NCBI GenBank assembly: GCA_015056795.1
Contig: SVFO01000015.1
Span: 1-53,100 of the forward strand
From: Lachnospiraceae bacterium
Lineage (GTDB): Bacteria > Bacillota > Clostridia > Lachnospirales > Lachnospiraceae
Direction of reading: 5' to 3'
Length of the DNA: 53,100 bases
Every line of letters begins with the position of its first letter. Position 1 is the first letter of the stretch. Below are positions 44,806 to 53,100 of the stretch, in pieces. Made by a program: the position numbers and the translations under genes. The notes under the pieces are model-generated. The model was not told the origin of the DNA. It worked only from the letters and a program-made list of their open reading frames with translations, and did not search any database.

Positions 44806-45711
44806 ATGAATGAGAAAATGGAAGCGGTATTGGAAGTAAAAAATCTGAGAAAAAAGTTTAAGGAATTCGAATTGAAAATTGAGGATCTTGAGATTCCGAA
44901 GGGCTTTGCAACTGCGCTTATCGGCGAGAACGGTGCGGGCAAGACGACGCTCCTGAACTGCCTGTCCGGCGTGAGGTTGGATTATCAAGGGGAAATCAAG
45001 TATTTCGGGAAATATGTCAATGATGAGCGAGAAAAGCCGGAAAATCAGGTGCGTGAAAGCATTGGCTGCGCGGGACCGTCCGGGTATTTCCTGTCTCACT
45101 GGACGGTTGCGCAGGTGGCAGACATGGGGGATCTCCTTTATGAGCATTTCCATAAGGAGCATTTTTGGAAGCTCTGCGATGATTTGAACGTCTTGCCGGG
45201 TGGCAAATGGGGAACGAAAATCTCCGCGTTGTCCGACGGAAATCAGATGAAGCTGATGCTGGCATCAGTGTTCGCAAGGGATACAAGGCTCCTTCTTTTG
45301 GATGAGCCCACGTCGCCCCTGGATCCTCTTATGAGAGACAGGCTCTGTCGCATGCTTCAGGAGTATCTGGAAGCCGGGCGAGGGGAACATACGGTGCTCT
45401 TTTCCACGCACAATGTCTCTGACATGGAGGCGGTGACGGACTACTGTGTCATCATCGAGCAGGGCAAGGTCGTGGAGAAAGGCTTTGTGGAGGATCTCAA
45501 GGAAAAGTATATTTTGATAAAGGGTGAGAGGGAAGATCTGGAGGCAGCCAGGCCTGCCATGTTCCAGGTTTCTGAGAGTAAGTATGGCTTCGAGGGAATC
45601 TGCCTGGCAAAGGATTTAGATCAGCTTGCTGGCCTTAGCGTGAGCAAGGAAACGCCAAGCCTGTTCCAGATCAGCGTGGCGGTTTTGAAGAAGTACACCG
45701 CCATTGCATGA
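44806..45711 (+). CDS. ABC transporter ATP-binding protein
   Basis: A 301-aa ATPase. Walker A is GENGAGKTT (near residue 41), Walker B is LLLLDEPTSPLDP, and the switch His lies in FSTHNVSD. The signature motif reads LSDGNQMKL instead of LSGGQ, a variation known in YtrB/YxlF-like exporters. ATG 44806 has GGAAGGA upstream; the longer frame starts with TTG and lacks a site. It works with the two following membrane proteins, probably exporting a drug, peptide or lipid. Confidence 0.9.
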   Translation: MNEKMEAVLEVKNLRKKFKEFELKIEDLEIPKGFATALIGENGAGKTTLLNCLSGVRLDYQGEIKYFGKYVNDEREKPENQVRESIGCAGPSGYFLSHWTVAQVADMGDLLYEHFHKEHFWKLCDDLNVLPGGKWGTKISALSDGNQMKLMLASVFARDTRLLLLDEPTSPLDPLMRDRLCRMLQEYLEAGRGEHTVLFSTHNVSDMEAVTDYCVIIEQGKVVEKGFVEDLKEKYILIKGEREDLEAARPAMFQVSESKYGFEGICLAKDLDQLAGLSVSKETPSLFQISVAVLKKYTAIA

Positions 45712-45736
45712 TGCGTGGAATATGAAAGGAAAACAT

Positions 45737-46447
45737 ATGTGGAAGAGTTACAAGGCTTTTATGAAAAAAAGTGATCGCATACAGTTCTACCTCCTTTATC
45801 CCGCATGCTGCATTTTCTTTTATGCGCTGCTCCTGTGGTATTGGGCGCCAGGGCTAAGCACGGGAGAAATCATTGATTTTTTTGAGCTTCACTCCAATCG
45901 CACGGAGGTAAACGTTTTTGCAATTCTTTTGACGATCCTGCCCAGCGTGGCATACTTTTTGACGGATTACTGTTCCTTGGCGGAGCTGTTCGGAAACAAG
46001 AAGGAAACCCTATATTTTTTGCGGCGTTCCTGCAAAGGAAGTCAAGTGCTGATGGATGCCGTTAAAATGGATCTTTTGCTTAGGCTTGTTAGTCTCGCCC
46101 TGACCTTTGGGGGCATGATTCTTGTGGAGTGTTTCATCGGGGCAAGGTTTCATTTCGCCTTTCGAAGTCTTAAAGCCCAAGGTTACTTTGGATTGTCCGG
46201 AATCGTCATTTGCTTTACCATGGTGACGCTTGTGGTAACGTTATGCCGTATCTTTCCAGGATACATAAAGGGCGGTCTTTTTATCTATCTTGGAATCGTA
46301 CTCGAAGGAGCCATGGGCATTCTCTCGGCAGAGCATTTCATGACAGCGCCAATCTTGATGGTTCTCGGCGCATCGCTTGCGGCGGGGAATCTTGCCCTGG
46401 CGAAGCGAAGATGGAAGGAGGGCGTGCAGGATGAAAAAGGTGATTAA
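45737..46447 (+). CDS. ABC transporter membrane protein 1
   Basis: A 236-aa integral membrane protein with about six spans (YLLYPACCIFFYALLLWYWA; NVFAILLTILPSVAYFLTDY; LSGIVICFTMVTLVVTL and others). ATG 45737 is favoured because AAAGGA lies about 7 bases before it; frames from 45704 would overlap the ATPase stop. It has no recognisable permease signature beyond topology; function comes from the operon. Confidence 0.75.
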   Translation: MWKSYKAFMKKSDRIQFYLLYPACCIFFYALLLWYWAPGLSTGEIIDFFELHSNRTEVNVFAILLTILPSVAYFLTDYCSLAELFGNKKETLYFLRRSCKGSQVLMDAVKMDLLLRLVSLALTFGGMILVECFIGARFHFAFRSLKAQGYFGLSGIVICFTMVTLVVTLCRIFPGYIKGGLFIYLGIVLEGAMGILSAEHFMTAPILMVLGASLAAGNLALAKRRWKEGVQDEKGD

Positions 46448-47156
46448 AGATTTGAAGCTTGGTTTTTATCTCGCGTTTCATGCAAAGGGCATCAAGGCAG
46501 ATGCCATTTTCTATCTGGTTGCCCTGGGACTTGGCTTTATCATGCTGACAGGCTCGGCAATCGCACAAAATACATATGACAACGGTTTCGTCATGTGTTA
46601 TGGTACCATGGCGTATGCCATGGGGTGCATGGGCATTTTGTCAGATTACAACCGGGTGCTGTGTTCGGATTTTCTTTTGACAAGCCCTCGGTCTAAACAG
46701 CTCCAGATTGGGATTCATTTGGAGCTGAGCATGGCGCTGTACCTTGTCGGTTTTACCCTGATGGCGTTGGTGGAGCTGCTGTTTGCAAGGGATTGTGGCG
46801 GGGACGTGCTTCTTCATTTAAGTTGTTTTCTTGCGATCATGATGGTTTTGAACGGCGGCAACAGAAAGGGATACGGGTGGACGATTTTAATCACACTAAT
46901 CCCCATGATACTGGTCTTCAGCGGAGGAATGAGCTACTTTTTTACAGGATTTGGAATCAAAGAGTTCAACATAAAGAATTGCCTGTTGTGGGAGACCTGG
47001 CTGCTTTCCTTCTTCCGGGAAAAAACCTGGCGAGCCATTGCAACGGGGTATCTTGTATTGCTTGCGGCAGGAGGGCTCCAGTATCTGGAACTTCGGTATT
47101 GGTGGAAGAAGGACGGAAACAGCCTGTATTATGCATTGAAAAAGAACACCGTATAA
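46431..47156 (+). CDS. ABC transporter membrane protein 2
   Basis: A 241-aa integral membrane protein with about six spans (FYLVALGLGFIMLTGSA; LELSMALYLVGFTLMALVEL; WTILITLIPMILVFSGG; TGYLVLLAAGGLQYLEL). The sequence DYNRVLCSDFLLTSPRSK resembles that of ABC-2-type permeases. It overlaps the preceding gene by 17 bases, with GGAGGG 8 bases before ATG 46431. No terminator is visible in the 41 bases before the convergent gene. Confidence 0.78.
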   Translation: MKKVIKDLKLGFYLAFHAKGIKADAIFYLVALGLGFIMLTGSAIAQNTYDNGFVMCYGTMAYAMGCMGILSDYNRVLCSDFLLTSPRSKQLQIGIHLELSMALYLVGFTLMALVELLFARDCGGDVLLHLSCFLAIMMVLNGGNRKGYGWTILITLIPMILVFSGGMSYFFTGFGIKEFNIKNCLLWETWLLSFFREKTWRAIATGYLVLLAAGGLQYLELRYWWKKDGNSLYYALKKNTV

Positions 47157-47197
47157 ACTTATCTTAATAGAATGAAAATAATATATCGTTATTACGA

Positions 47198-47947
47198 TCA
47201 GCAGCAGATTGCTATGTCATGCCGTGCAAGTAGTGAGGAGAGGGAGATTCCAAGAATCATCGTTCCTAAGAGGCGGACATAAAAAAGGCCGCACGCCGGT
47301 TTCCCGGCCTCAATGGCCTTTTGCACCTTGACCAGGGCTTCAGTCGCCTGTGACTCCGTCTTATAGACGTACAGCAGCTCCCAACAGGAAATCCTTGTCT
47401 GTACGCGTAATCCCCAGTCCTTCGGAAGGACTCCGTTCCACTTTGTCGTATCCTCAACAGTCAGACCGCCATAGCAATTTAAGAGCTTTTTCTTATCGGG
47501 GCTGAGCACCTTTGTCTGCTGCTTTGATGAAACTACCGTGCCATCCCGTAAGACCAGAGGATGCGTTGCCAGAAAGGTTTCAAGCCCTTCGCCAAAGAAA
47601 TCACTGATGGAATCGTTAATGGCTTCCCCAATGCGATCCTCAAGCATGTCGGGATCCTCCCAGGCCTGCTTTCCATCGCCGTCATTGTAATGGATATGTA
47701 CCAGCGATTCTTCGCGGTTGTCATCATTGTGACCGAGCGTCATGGCAAAGCGGAACATGTAATCCATGTTCTTCTCAAGGCCAGTTAGGTTGGCACAAAT
47801 CTGGGTCCAATCCCAGTTCCAGTTTCCAATCTCCCAAACCTCTTCATTGCCAAGCACCGTCGTGACAAAGCCTCTAAATCCAACGTTTGTGTTGCAAGAA
47901 GAATCAAATTCAAAATTTCTTGCGTTAAAATGGATCACTTTACTCAT
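47198..47947 (-). CDS. Uncharacterised protein, 249 aa
   Basis: A soluble, tryptophan- and aspartate-rich protein (FEFDSSCNTNVGFRGFVTTV; EIGNWNWDWTQI; HIHYNDGDGKQAWEDPD). No family is recognised. ATG 47947 has GGAGGAAG 7 bases upstream. It lies 166 bases downstream of the XRE-TPR gene on the same strand and may be its target. The last 27 codons lie beyond a strong terminator-like hairpin, so the natural C-terminus may be nearer GKPACGLFYV and the tail RLLGTMILGISLSSLL an extension after mutation or frameshift. Confidence 0.65.
   Translation of the reverse strand: MSKVIHFNARNFEFDSSCNTNVGFRGFVTTVLGNEEVWEIGNWNWDWTQICANLTGLEKNMDYMFRFAMTLGHNDDNREESLVHIHYNDGDGKQAWEDPDMLEDRIGEAINDSISDFFGEGLETFLATHPLVLRDGTVVSSKQQTKVLSPDKKKLLNCYGGLTVEDTTKWNGVLPKDWGLRVQTRISCWELLYVYKTESQATEALVKVQKAIEAGKPACGLFYVRLLGTMILGISLSSLLARHDIAICC
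47281..47322 (-). terminator. Terminator-like hairpin inside the 3' end of the uncharacterised gene
   Basis: On the minus strand, AAAAGGCC pairs with GGCCTTTT, and within it GCCGG-GAAA-CCGGC forms a tetraloop stem; six T follow. It is a complete intrinsic terminator in form but lies inside the open frame, 83 bases before its stop. Confidence 0.55.
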
Positions 47948-48113
47948 GTTTTCTTCCTCCGTATCTATGGATACGGGCAGAGACTGAGTGATCTTCAGAC
48001 GTATTTCATGGTCGCTGATCCTCTCAGCCCGACCGCTTTTGACGAGCCCAGCAGCCCTCTTGGGGTAGGTGGCTCCAATGCGTTTACTTCCTATGATGAA
48101 AAGATCAAGGGAA

Positions 48114-49163
48114 TCATTTCGCCATGGCCTGCAGACGATTTATTTCCTGCTCCACGTGGAGAACGGCGGTCTCATCCCGAAAGCCCCATTCCTCCCGCAA
48201 AAGCGTGAGGATGCGCTTATGAGTTTCGGCAGCTTTGGCATAGTCGCCGCAGATCTCATAGATCGCGGCAATGCCATCCAAGGCATCCGTATAACGAGGC
48301 TTGGCATCCGCATTGGCTTCAAAGGATGCCTCATAGTATTGGATCGCCTTCTCATAATCGCACTTACGCGCATGGTACTGCGCTGCTTCGAAGAGAATGT
48401 CCGCGTCCCCGGCATAGTCAGCTAGTGCTTTCTCCATGATGGCGTTGGCCTTTGGTTCATCAAATTCAGCGAGGGCGATCACCGCCTCATATATGGGAAC
48501 CAGCACGGGCTTATGGGCAGGACACTTTTGCATTGCAGCCAGATACTCGCGGGCCTCTGCGGTGCGATGATCAGCGATCAATTCATCCAACAGGTAGTAA
48601 TAGGGAAGGGGCACGTGAGGCTCTGTGTCATCTTGCGCGATGACGGACTTATAAAAGTCGATGGTCTTGCGATGATTAGCGATATTCCAGTCCCATATGG
48701 TCCCGCCCTCCGCCTTCTGAAGAAGCCACTGGCAATCCTTTTGCTCCGGCGCATTCATGATGGCGTCACGCGCATAAACAGAGGTTTTATTTGCATAGCT
48801 TACCAGGCGATGATGATAGAGATGCGCTAGAAGGCTCGTTGCGCGCCCTTTGTTTTCAGGGATGCTGATCTGTTCTTTTAAGTAATTTTCATACTCGTAA
48901 AAGACGTCCGGAGCGATCTCTTCCTCCGTATCCATGCGGTTTTCGATGCGGCTCATCTTTTGCTCCGCCGTAAGGTCGAAAAGCTCATCTATGGTGACTC
49001 CGAAGGTTTCCGCCAGGGCAGGCAGAAGCGTGATGTCAGGCATGGCCGCATTGTTTTCCCATTTCGAGACCGCCTGGGAGGTGACTCCCATTTTTTCCGC
49101 TAATTGCTCCTGCGTGTAACTATACTGAAAGCGAAGCTGTTTGATTTTCTTACCTAAATTCAC
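48114..49163 (-). CDS. XRE-family regulator with TPR-like C-terminal domain (paralogue)
   Basis: A 349-aa protein. The N-terminal Cro/C1 helix-turn-helix is clear (YTQEQLAEKMGVTSQAVSKW then ENNAAMPDITLLP). The rest is TPR-like helices (LYHHRLVSYANKTSVYARDA; AAQYHARKCDYEKAIQYYEA; IAAIYEICGDYAKAAETHKR). It starts with GTG at 49163, with AAGGAGG 8 bases upstream. It has the same layout as the protein at 36939 and shares its operator-like motif. Confidence 0.85.
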   Translation of the reverse strand: MNLGKKIKQLRFQYSYTQEQLAEKMGVTSQAVSKWENNAAMPDITLLPALAETFGVTIDELFDLTAEQKMSRIENRMDTEEEIAPDVFYEYENYLKEQISIPENKGRATSLLAHLYHHRLVSYANKTSVYARDAIMNAPEQKDCQWLLQKAEGGTIWDWNIANHRKTIDFYKSVIAQDDTEPHVPLPYYYLLDELIADHRTAEAREYLAAMQKCPAHKPVLVPIYEAVIALAEFDEPKANAIMEKALADYAGDADILFEAAQYHARKCDYEKAIQYYEASFEANADAKPRYTDALDGIAAIYEICGDYAKAAETHKRILTLLREEWGFRDETAVLHVEQEINRLQAMAK

Positions 49164-49182
49164 GTTGTTTTCCTCCTTTTCA

Positions 49183-49230
49183 TTCGGCGCCTTACGGGAT
49201 AATCGTAACAGTAAAAGATTAAAACATCAA
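49183..49230 (-). promoter_or_regulatory. Promoter and putative operator of the XRE-TPR gene
   Basis: On the minus strand, -35 TTGATG (49225-49230), spacer 17, -10 TACGAT (49202-49207) with TGT before it. TAAGGCGCCGAA (49183-49194) lies at the start site, identical to 36897-36908. Confidence 0.6.
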
Positions 49231-49491
49231 TAACGCATTTTTTGGATCGATACAACCTGCGGTTGGAGACGGCAGGAAATCATGTGATCATGAAAGATCG
49301 GAATCAGTCGTCAAGCTACCTTCCCCGCGTTGATGAGGCGCAGGCGGATGCGGACTTTTTTTTAGTGAACCTCAGTAGGTCTTCTCAATCTCAGGAGGGG
49401 GAAGAAGATCATTCCTGCCGTTCTGACGTTTGTGGAGGAGTGAGATCATGCGGAGAGCCTTAAAATATAGGGTTCTCCGTTATTTTGTGAA
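49231..49491. other. Spacer without a recognised gene
   Basis: A 73-codon open frame (49242-49463) has no ribosome site and no family resemblance. Polar, low-quality coding potential suggests a relic or chance. Nothing else is seen before the symporter promoter. Confidence 0.4.
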
Positions 49492-49520
49492 TTGACGTGA
49501 GAAATACTGTCCGATATAAT
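49492..49520 (+). promoter_or_regulatory. Promoter of the sodium symporter gene
   Basis: -35 TTGACG (49492-49497), spacer 17, perfect -10 TATAAT (49515-49520). The leader is about 110 nt. Confidence 0.8.
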
Positions 49521-49635
49521 GTAAAAGAAATGCGAGCCTATAGAATCATTTCTGCGAATGGAATCGTAGGTGTGCATGAGGTAAGTTCAATTGGAAACAG
49601 CTTATAGGTAAGACATTATGAGGGAGGAAGACACG

Positions 49636-51168
49636 ATGAATGAATTCATGAACACGTTAACGAGCGTGAATGATGCGATCAATACCTTTGTCTGGGTGAA
49701 GTTTGGACTTGTCATGCTGATCGGCACAGGCGTCCTAATGACGGTACTTTTGGGATTTTTTCAGATCACGCATATTCGCCACTGGATGAAGAAAACCATC
49801 GGCGGTGTCTTTGAGAAGGGATCACACAACAAGAAGGAGCAAGGAAGCGTTTCTCAGTTCCAGGCACTGTGTACGGCATTGGCAGCCACCATCGGTACTG
49901 GTAACATCGCAGGCGTTGCTGCAGCCATCGTATTAGGCGGACCTGGAGCCGTGTTCTGGATGTGGGTCGCAGCTTTTTTTGGCATGATGACCAACTTCTC
50001 AGAAAACGTACTGGGCATTTATTATCGCCGCAAGAATAGCGAGGGCGAGTGGAGCGGCGGTGCCATGTATTACCTTCAGGACGGCCTTGGAAAGCTTCCT
50101 GGCTGTAAATGGATTGGCAAGATTTTGGCGGTACTGTTTTCCATCTTTGCCATTTTGGCATCCTTCGGCATTGGAAACATGGGACAGATCAATAAGATCG
50201 TTCTGAACATGGAATCAGCCTTCTTTTCCGGCGTAAAGGATGTGAAGATTTTTGGCAACGTATCCTTAGTTTCTTTCTTCATTGGCGTTATTTTGATGAT
50301 TATCGCAGCCTTCATAATCTTGGGCGGCTTGAAGAGAATTGCAGCCGTGGCTGAGAGAGTGGTGCCCTTTATGGCCATCCTTTATATCATTGGTGCACTC
50401 ATTGTTTTCATCGTTCACATTGACAAGGTTGGTGCCATGTTTATTGCAATCTTCCGTTTCGCCTTTGGCGTAAAGGCAGTAGAAGGTGCGGCAGCAGGCA
50501 TTGCCATCAAGATGGTAATTACGCAGGGCTGTAAGAGAGGCGTGTTCTCCAACGAGGCAGGTCTTGGTTCCTCCGTTATGGTTCATTCCAACTCCAACGT
50601 AAAGGAGCCTGTAAAGCAGGGCCTTTGGGGTATTTTCGAAGTATTTGCTGATACCTTTATCGTATGTACCATGACGGCAATCGTAGTGCTTTCCTCTGGC
50701 ATGATCGACCTGAACACGGGTTTTGCAGCAGAGGGAACCAATGACGCGACACTGGTGGCACAGGCCTTTGGTAATGTCTTTGGACGTCCTGGTGAATGGT
50801 TTGTCGCCGTTACCATGCTGCTCTTTGCATTTACCACCGTGCTTGGCTGGTCCCACTATGGAAGCAAGGCTGTGGAATATCTCTTTGGCACGAAGGGCAT
50901 CAAGGTTTACAAGGTGATTTTCGTATTGATGATTGTATCTGGCGCTGTTATGACCTCTTCCCTGGCATGGGACATCTCTGATACCTTCAACGGATTGATG
51001 ATGGTGCCCAACCTGATTGGCGTTGTTGTTCTGTCACCCGTTGTCATGAAGATTACGAAGAGCTATGTTGCCCGTAAGCTCCATGGAAAGGATGAAGAGC
51101 CCGTGTTGTCCGCATTTGAGGACATTCAGAAGGAGCATGCGGAGGCAGTAAAGCGCGGCGAGGAATAA
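49636..51168 (+). CDS. Alanine/glycine:cation symporter (AGCS family)
   Basis: A 510-aa transporter importing alanine or glycine with sodium. Signatures: CTALAATIGTGNIAGVAAAI followed by VLGGPGAVFWMWVAAFFGM, and FSENVLGIYYR; the C-terminal half has GWSHYGSKAVEYLFG. About ten to eleven spans are visible. ATG 49636 has GGAGG 8 bases upstream and is preferred over the open start at 49618. A TTCAC/GTGAA stem without T run lies between it and the diguanylate cyclase gene, so cotranscription is possible. Confidence 0.95.
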   Translation: MNEFMNTLTSVNDAINTFVWVKFGLVMLIGTGVLMTVLLGFFQITHIRHWMKKTIGGVFEKGSHNKKEQGSVSQFQALCTALAATIGTGNIAGVAAAIVLGGPGAVFWMWVAAFFGMMTNFSENVLGIYYRRKNSEGEWSGGAMYYLQDGLGKLPGCKWIGKILAVLFSIFAILASFGIGNMGQINKIVLNMESAFFSGVKDVKIFGNVSLVSFFIGVILMIIAAFIILGGLKRIAAVAERVVPFMAILYIIGALIVFIVHIDKVGAMFIAIFRFAFGVKAVEGAAAGIAIKMVITQGCKRGVFSNEAGLGSSVMVHSNSNVKEPVKQGLWGIFEVFADTFIVCTMTAIVVLSSGMIDLNTGFAAEGTNDATLVAQAFGNVFGRPGEWFVAVTMLLFAFTTVLGWSHYGSKAVEYLFGTKGIKVYKVIFVLMIVSGAVMTSSLAWDISDTFNGLMMVPNLIGVVVLSPVVMKITKSYVARKLHGKDEEPVLSAFEDIQKEHAEAVKRGEE

Positions 51169-51215
51169 AGCACACAAAGCGATAGGCATTTCACGTAAAG
51201 AGAAAGTGAACGAAG

Positions 51216-52319
51216 ATGAATTGGTTCAAAAAGCTTGCACAATCCATTCGTGAACAAAAGACCTTGGAGGATCGGTTCTTTACCGTTGTTGTAATGGTGG
51301 GACTGGCAATCGTATTGGTCTCCATGGTAGTCACCTTTATAGAGGATATCAGCTCCGCGGCGAGTGTTGGTACGTCCCTCGGCGGGGTGATGCTTCTTGC
51401 GGTCATTTACGTGGCATATGTCAAAAAGCAGATGGATGCCGCGCGCATCATGATTTGTTATACCTTCAACTGCATCGTGATCCCGATTGCTTTCTTTACC
51501 TGCGGCGGAATTGATTCCGGCATGCCGCTCTACATGCTGGCAGGAATTTTTACAATGGTTCCCGTCCTAAGAGGAAAGCATCGGGTGATCTGCATTATTG
51601 TAGCCGTGCTCGTGGACGTGCTATGTATCTGTATTTCGTATTTCCTGACACCTGCCGTGGGAGGCATCGGACTATTGAAGCTGGACCTCTTGGCACAGCT
51701 TTCCCTAGAGTCGAGGTTCATTGACATGATCAGTTCCTTGATTCTGATCGCCCTGTACATTATCATTACGACGGCAATGATTATGGATGCGTATCAGAAG
51801 GAAAGAGCCAGCAGGGAGGCACTTTTGGTTAAGCTGGATGACCTGTCAAAGCGGGACGAGCTGACGGGACTGTTTAATCGGCGGGAGCTCTTTCATTTCT
51901 TGGAGAACCTGGAGATTTCGAACAAGGAATATTATCTTTGCATGCTGGACATTGACCATTTTAAGAACGTCAATGACACCTATGGACATGTGTTTGGCGA
52001 CATGGTTCTTCGAAAGCTTGCAGAAATCATGACCGAGGAGATTCACGGAGAGAGTGGTGAGCTGGTTGCCAGATATGGCGGAGAGGAATTTCTTCTTGTG
52101 CTTAAGGCATCGCAGAAGCAGCAGGCGATGGATCGACTTAATCAAATGAGAAGGAGATTTACGGACACGAACTGGGAGAAGGAACCAGAGCTGATGACCT
52201 CCTTTAGCTGCGGCATGGTATGCTGCGCAAACTACAAGACCTACGCGGAGGCGATCAGTCAGGCGGATAAGCTGTTATATAAGGCAAAAGAAAATGGGAG
52301 GAATAGGCTGGAGACCTAA
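51216..52319 (+). CDS. Membrane diguanylate cyclase (GGDEF)
   Basis: A 367-aa protein with about six N-terminal spans (residues about 22-190) of unknown sensor type and a C-terminal GGDEF domain: DELTGLFNRRELFHFLENL, LDIDHFKNVNDTYGHVFGD and the active-site ARYGGEEFLL (GGEEF). It should make cyclic di-GMP from two GTP. No inhibitory RxxD is obvious just before the active site. It may affect the Tad pilus made by the same genome, but no cyclic-di-GMP receptor was seen in the window. Confidence 0.93.
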   Translation: MNWFKKLAQSIREQKTLEDRFFTVVVMVGLAIVLVSMVVTFIEDISSAASVGTSLGGVMLLAVIYVAYVKKQMDAARIMICYTFNCIVIPIAFFTCGGIDSGMPLYMLAGIFTMVPVLRGKHRVICIIVAVLVDVLCICISYFLTPAVGGIGLLKLDLLAQLSLESRFIDMISSLILIALYIIITTAMIMDAYQKERASREALLVKLDDLSKRDELTGLFNRRELFHFLENLEISNKEYYLCMLDIDHFKNVNDTYGHVFGDMVLRKLAEIMTEEIHGESGELVARYGGEEFLLVLKASQKQQAMDRLNQMRRRFTDTNWEKEPELMTSFSCGMVCCANYKTYAEAISQADKLLYKAKENGRNRLET

Positions 52320-52336
52320 TTCCTCCCTTATTTTTT
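52296..52336 (+). terminator. Terminator overlapping the end of the cyclase gene
   Basis: GGGAGGAAT (52296-52304, still coding) pairs with ATTCCTCCC (52319-52327), followed by TTATTTTTT. Confidence 0.85.
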
Positions 52337-52370
52337 GAGCATCATTAGACATTGCTGATTTATGTTACCA

Positions 52371-52898
52371 TTATTTTGCAGGACGTAATGCTTCCATCGC
52401 GGAAGCATTCTTCTTTAGGATGGCATTGGAGGTCAGGCCGGCCAGCTTCTCGCAGAGGTCCAAATCTGCTTGGTCATAGGCTTCCCCGTCTTGCTTATTG
52501 ATCACTTGAACGCAGCCCAGAGGCTGATCCTTCCCAAAGATGGGAGCACAAAGGATGCTGCGTGTAACGAAACCAGATTTCTCATCTACGCTGTGCGAGA
52601 AGCGAGAATCCTTGTTGACGTCCGCTGCGATGATTGCTTCTCCGTTGCTAACCACCGTGCCTGCGATTCCCTGCCCAAGGGTAATCGTGATGTCACTAAT
52701 GTCCACGGGACCGAGACTGATGACGGGAACGATTTGCTCCGTGCCCTCTTTCAGAATCCAAATGGTTCCTGCTTCGCTGTCCAAAGCACGAATCACGGTC
52801 TGTAAACAGCCTGAGAGCGCAGTGTTTAATTCACTTGCATTCTGAAGCTGGGAAGTGATTTCTTCGATTGCCTGAGCCATCTGTTCCGTTCTGTTCAT
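52371..52898 (-). CDS. GAF-domain sensor protein, 175 aa
   Basis: A 175-aa protein made of a single GAF domain: ALDSEAGTIWILKEGTEQIV, LGQGIAGTVVSNGEAIIAAD, SRFSHSVDEKSGFVTRSILC, APIFGKDQPLGCVQVINK. GAF domains bind small ligands such as cyclic nucleotides or tetrapyrroles. No output domain is attached. ATG 52898 has AAAGGAGG about 9 bases upstream; the open frame continues to 52940. It converges on the diguanylate cyclase gene. A TATAAT (52929-52934, minus) could be its -10, without a good -35. Confidence 0.88.
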   Translation of the reverse strand: MNRTEQMAQAIEEITSQLQNASELNTALSGCLQTVIRALDSEAGTIWILKEGTEQIVPVISLGPVDISDITITLGQGIAGTVVSNGEAIIAADVNKDSRFSHSVDEKSGFVTRSILCAPIFGKDQPLGCVQVINKQDGEAYDQADLDLCEKLAGLTSNAILKKNASAMEALRPAK

Positions 52899-52952
52899 CG
52901 AGATGATCCTCCTTTGTAAAAAATCGATATTATAAGACATAATTATTTTATG

Positions 52953-53044
52953 CGTGCCCTACGGCACGTCACTCACTATTTCTCAATAAACTCGAAAGCA
53001 CGCTGCTGCGCAGCTTCCTTGATTTGCTTCGCAAATCTGCTTTC
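52953..53044. repeat. Multi-hairpin intergenic element
   Basis: CGTGCC-CTAC-GGCACG (52953-52968) is followed by a three-way junction: outer GAAAGCA (52994-53000) with TGCTTTC (53038-53044), enclosing GCTGC-TGC-GCAGC (53002-53014) and GATTTGC-TTC-GCAAATC (53021-53037). It resembles the element at 19956-20009. Confidence 0.6.
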
Positions 53045-53060
53045 TCGTTAAAACATGCAT

Positions 53061-53098
53061 GAAAAACAAATGTCTGCTTCGCAGCCGCTTGTTTTTCT
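53061..53098. terminator. Hairpin with GCTTCGC core at the window edge
   Basis: GAAAAACAA pairs with TTGTTTTTC around CTGC-TTC-GCAG, followed by TTT. It is a likely terminator of a gene beyond the window or of transcripts on either strand. Confidence 0.5.
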
Positions 53099-53100
53099 TT

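Noticed and set aside
49242..49463. 73-codon frame before the symporter
   Set aside because: No ribosome site, promoter or conserved pattern could be seen.

Overview
The window looks like a chromosomal segment of a Gram-positive anaerobe of class Clostridia, most likely family Lachnospiraceae. The grounds are the order of the rpmG-secE-nusG-rplKA-rplJL-rpoBC and rpsL-rpsG-fusA-tuf blocks, the sequences of EF-Tu and L7/L12, strong AGGAGG-type ribosome binding sites, sigma-A promoters with extended -10 boxes, a Firmicutes-type L10 leader, and a secretin-less Tad pilus locus. The assignment is by recognition only; no database was searched.

Region 1 (1-4.6 kb) has a 39-residue membrane peptide on the minus strand, a MalT-like STAND/LuxR regulator, a DUF2442-type protein and a truncated adenylate-forming (ANL) enzyme. 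Region 2 (4.6-15.8 kb) is one long operon for a Tad/Flp-type pilus: a promoter with an unusually long structured leader, the CpaF ATPase, TadB, TadC, an Flp-like pilin, two TadE-like pseudopilins, CpaB, a low-complexity lipoprotein, a 1431-residue secreted protein with InlB-type repeats and a glycine-rich block, and a prepilin peptidase. A small HTH regulator with a palindromic operator and UDP-galactopyranose mutase follow.

Region 3 (17.4-35.1 kb) is the core transcription/translation block: rpmG, secE, nusG, rplK, rplA, an L10-leader attenuator, rplJ, rplL, rpoB, rpoC, an interposed rfbD-like gene, rpsL, rpsG, fusA and tuf. Most transcription units have near-consensus promoters. Several spacers carry short hairpin repeats with a GCGAAGC core.

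Region 4 (35.1-49.2 kb) is accessory and rich in regulators. It opens with a 260-bp array in which a 10-bp motif (ARGCAACAWA) recurs nine times, alternating in orientation every 30-32 bp, directly upstream of a PD-(D/E)XK nuclease-like gene; this is my first choice for an undescribed system. Then come two XRE-TPR regulators that share an operator-like motif, two convergent ECF sigma factors fused to long C-terminal domains, a 62-nt tandem hairpin repeat and two minisatellites, an ECF sigma/membrane-protein pair, and a GntR-controlled ABC exporter. Region 5 (49.2-53.1 kb) has an alanine/glycine:sodium symporter, a membrane diguanylate cyclase, a GAF-domain protein and a multi-hairpin intergenic element.

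No tRNA, rRNA, insertion sequence or true CRISPR array was seen.
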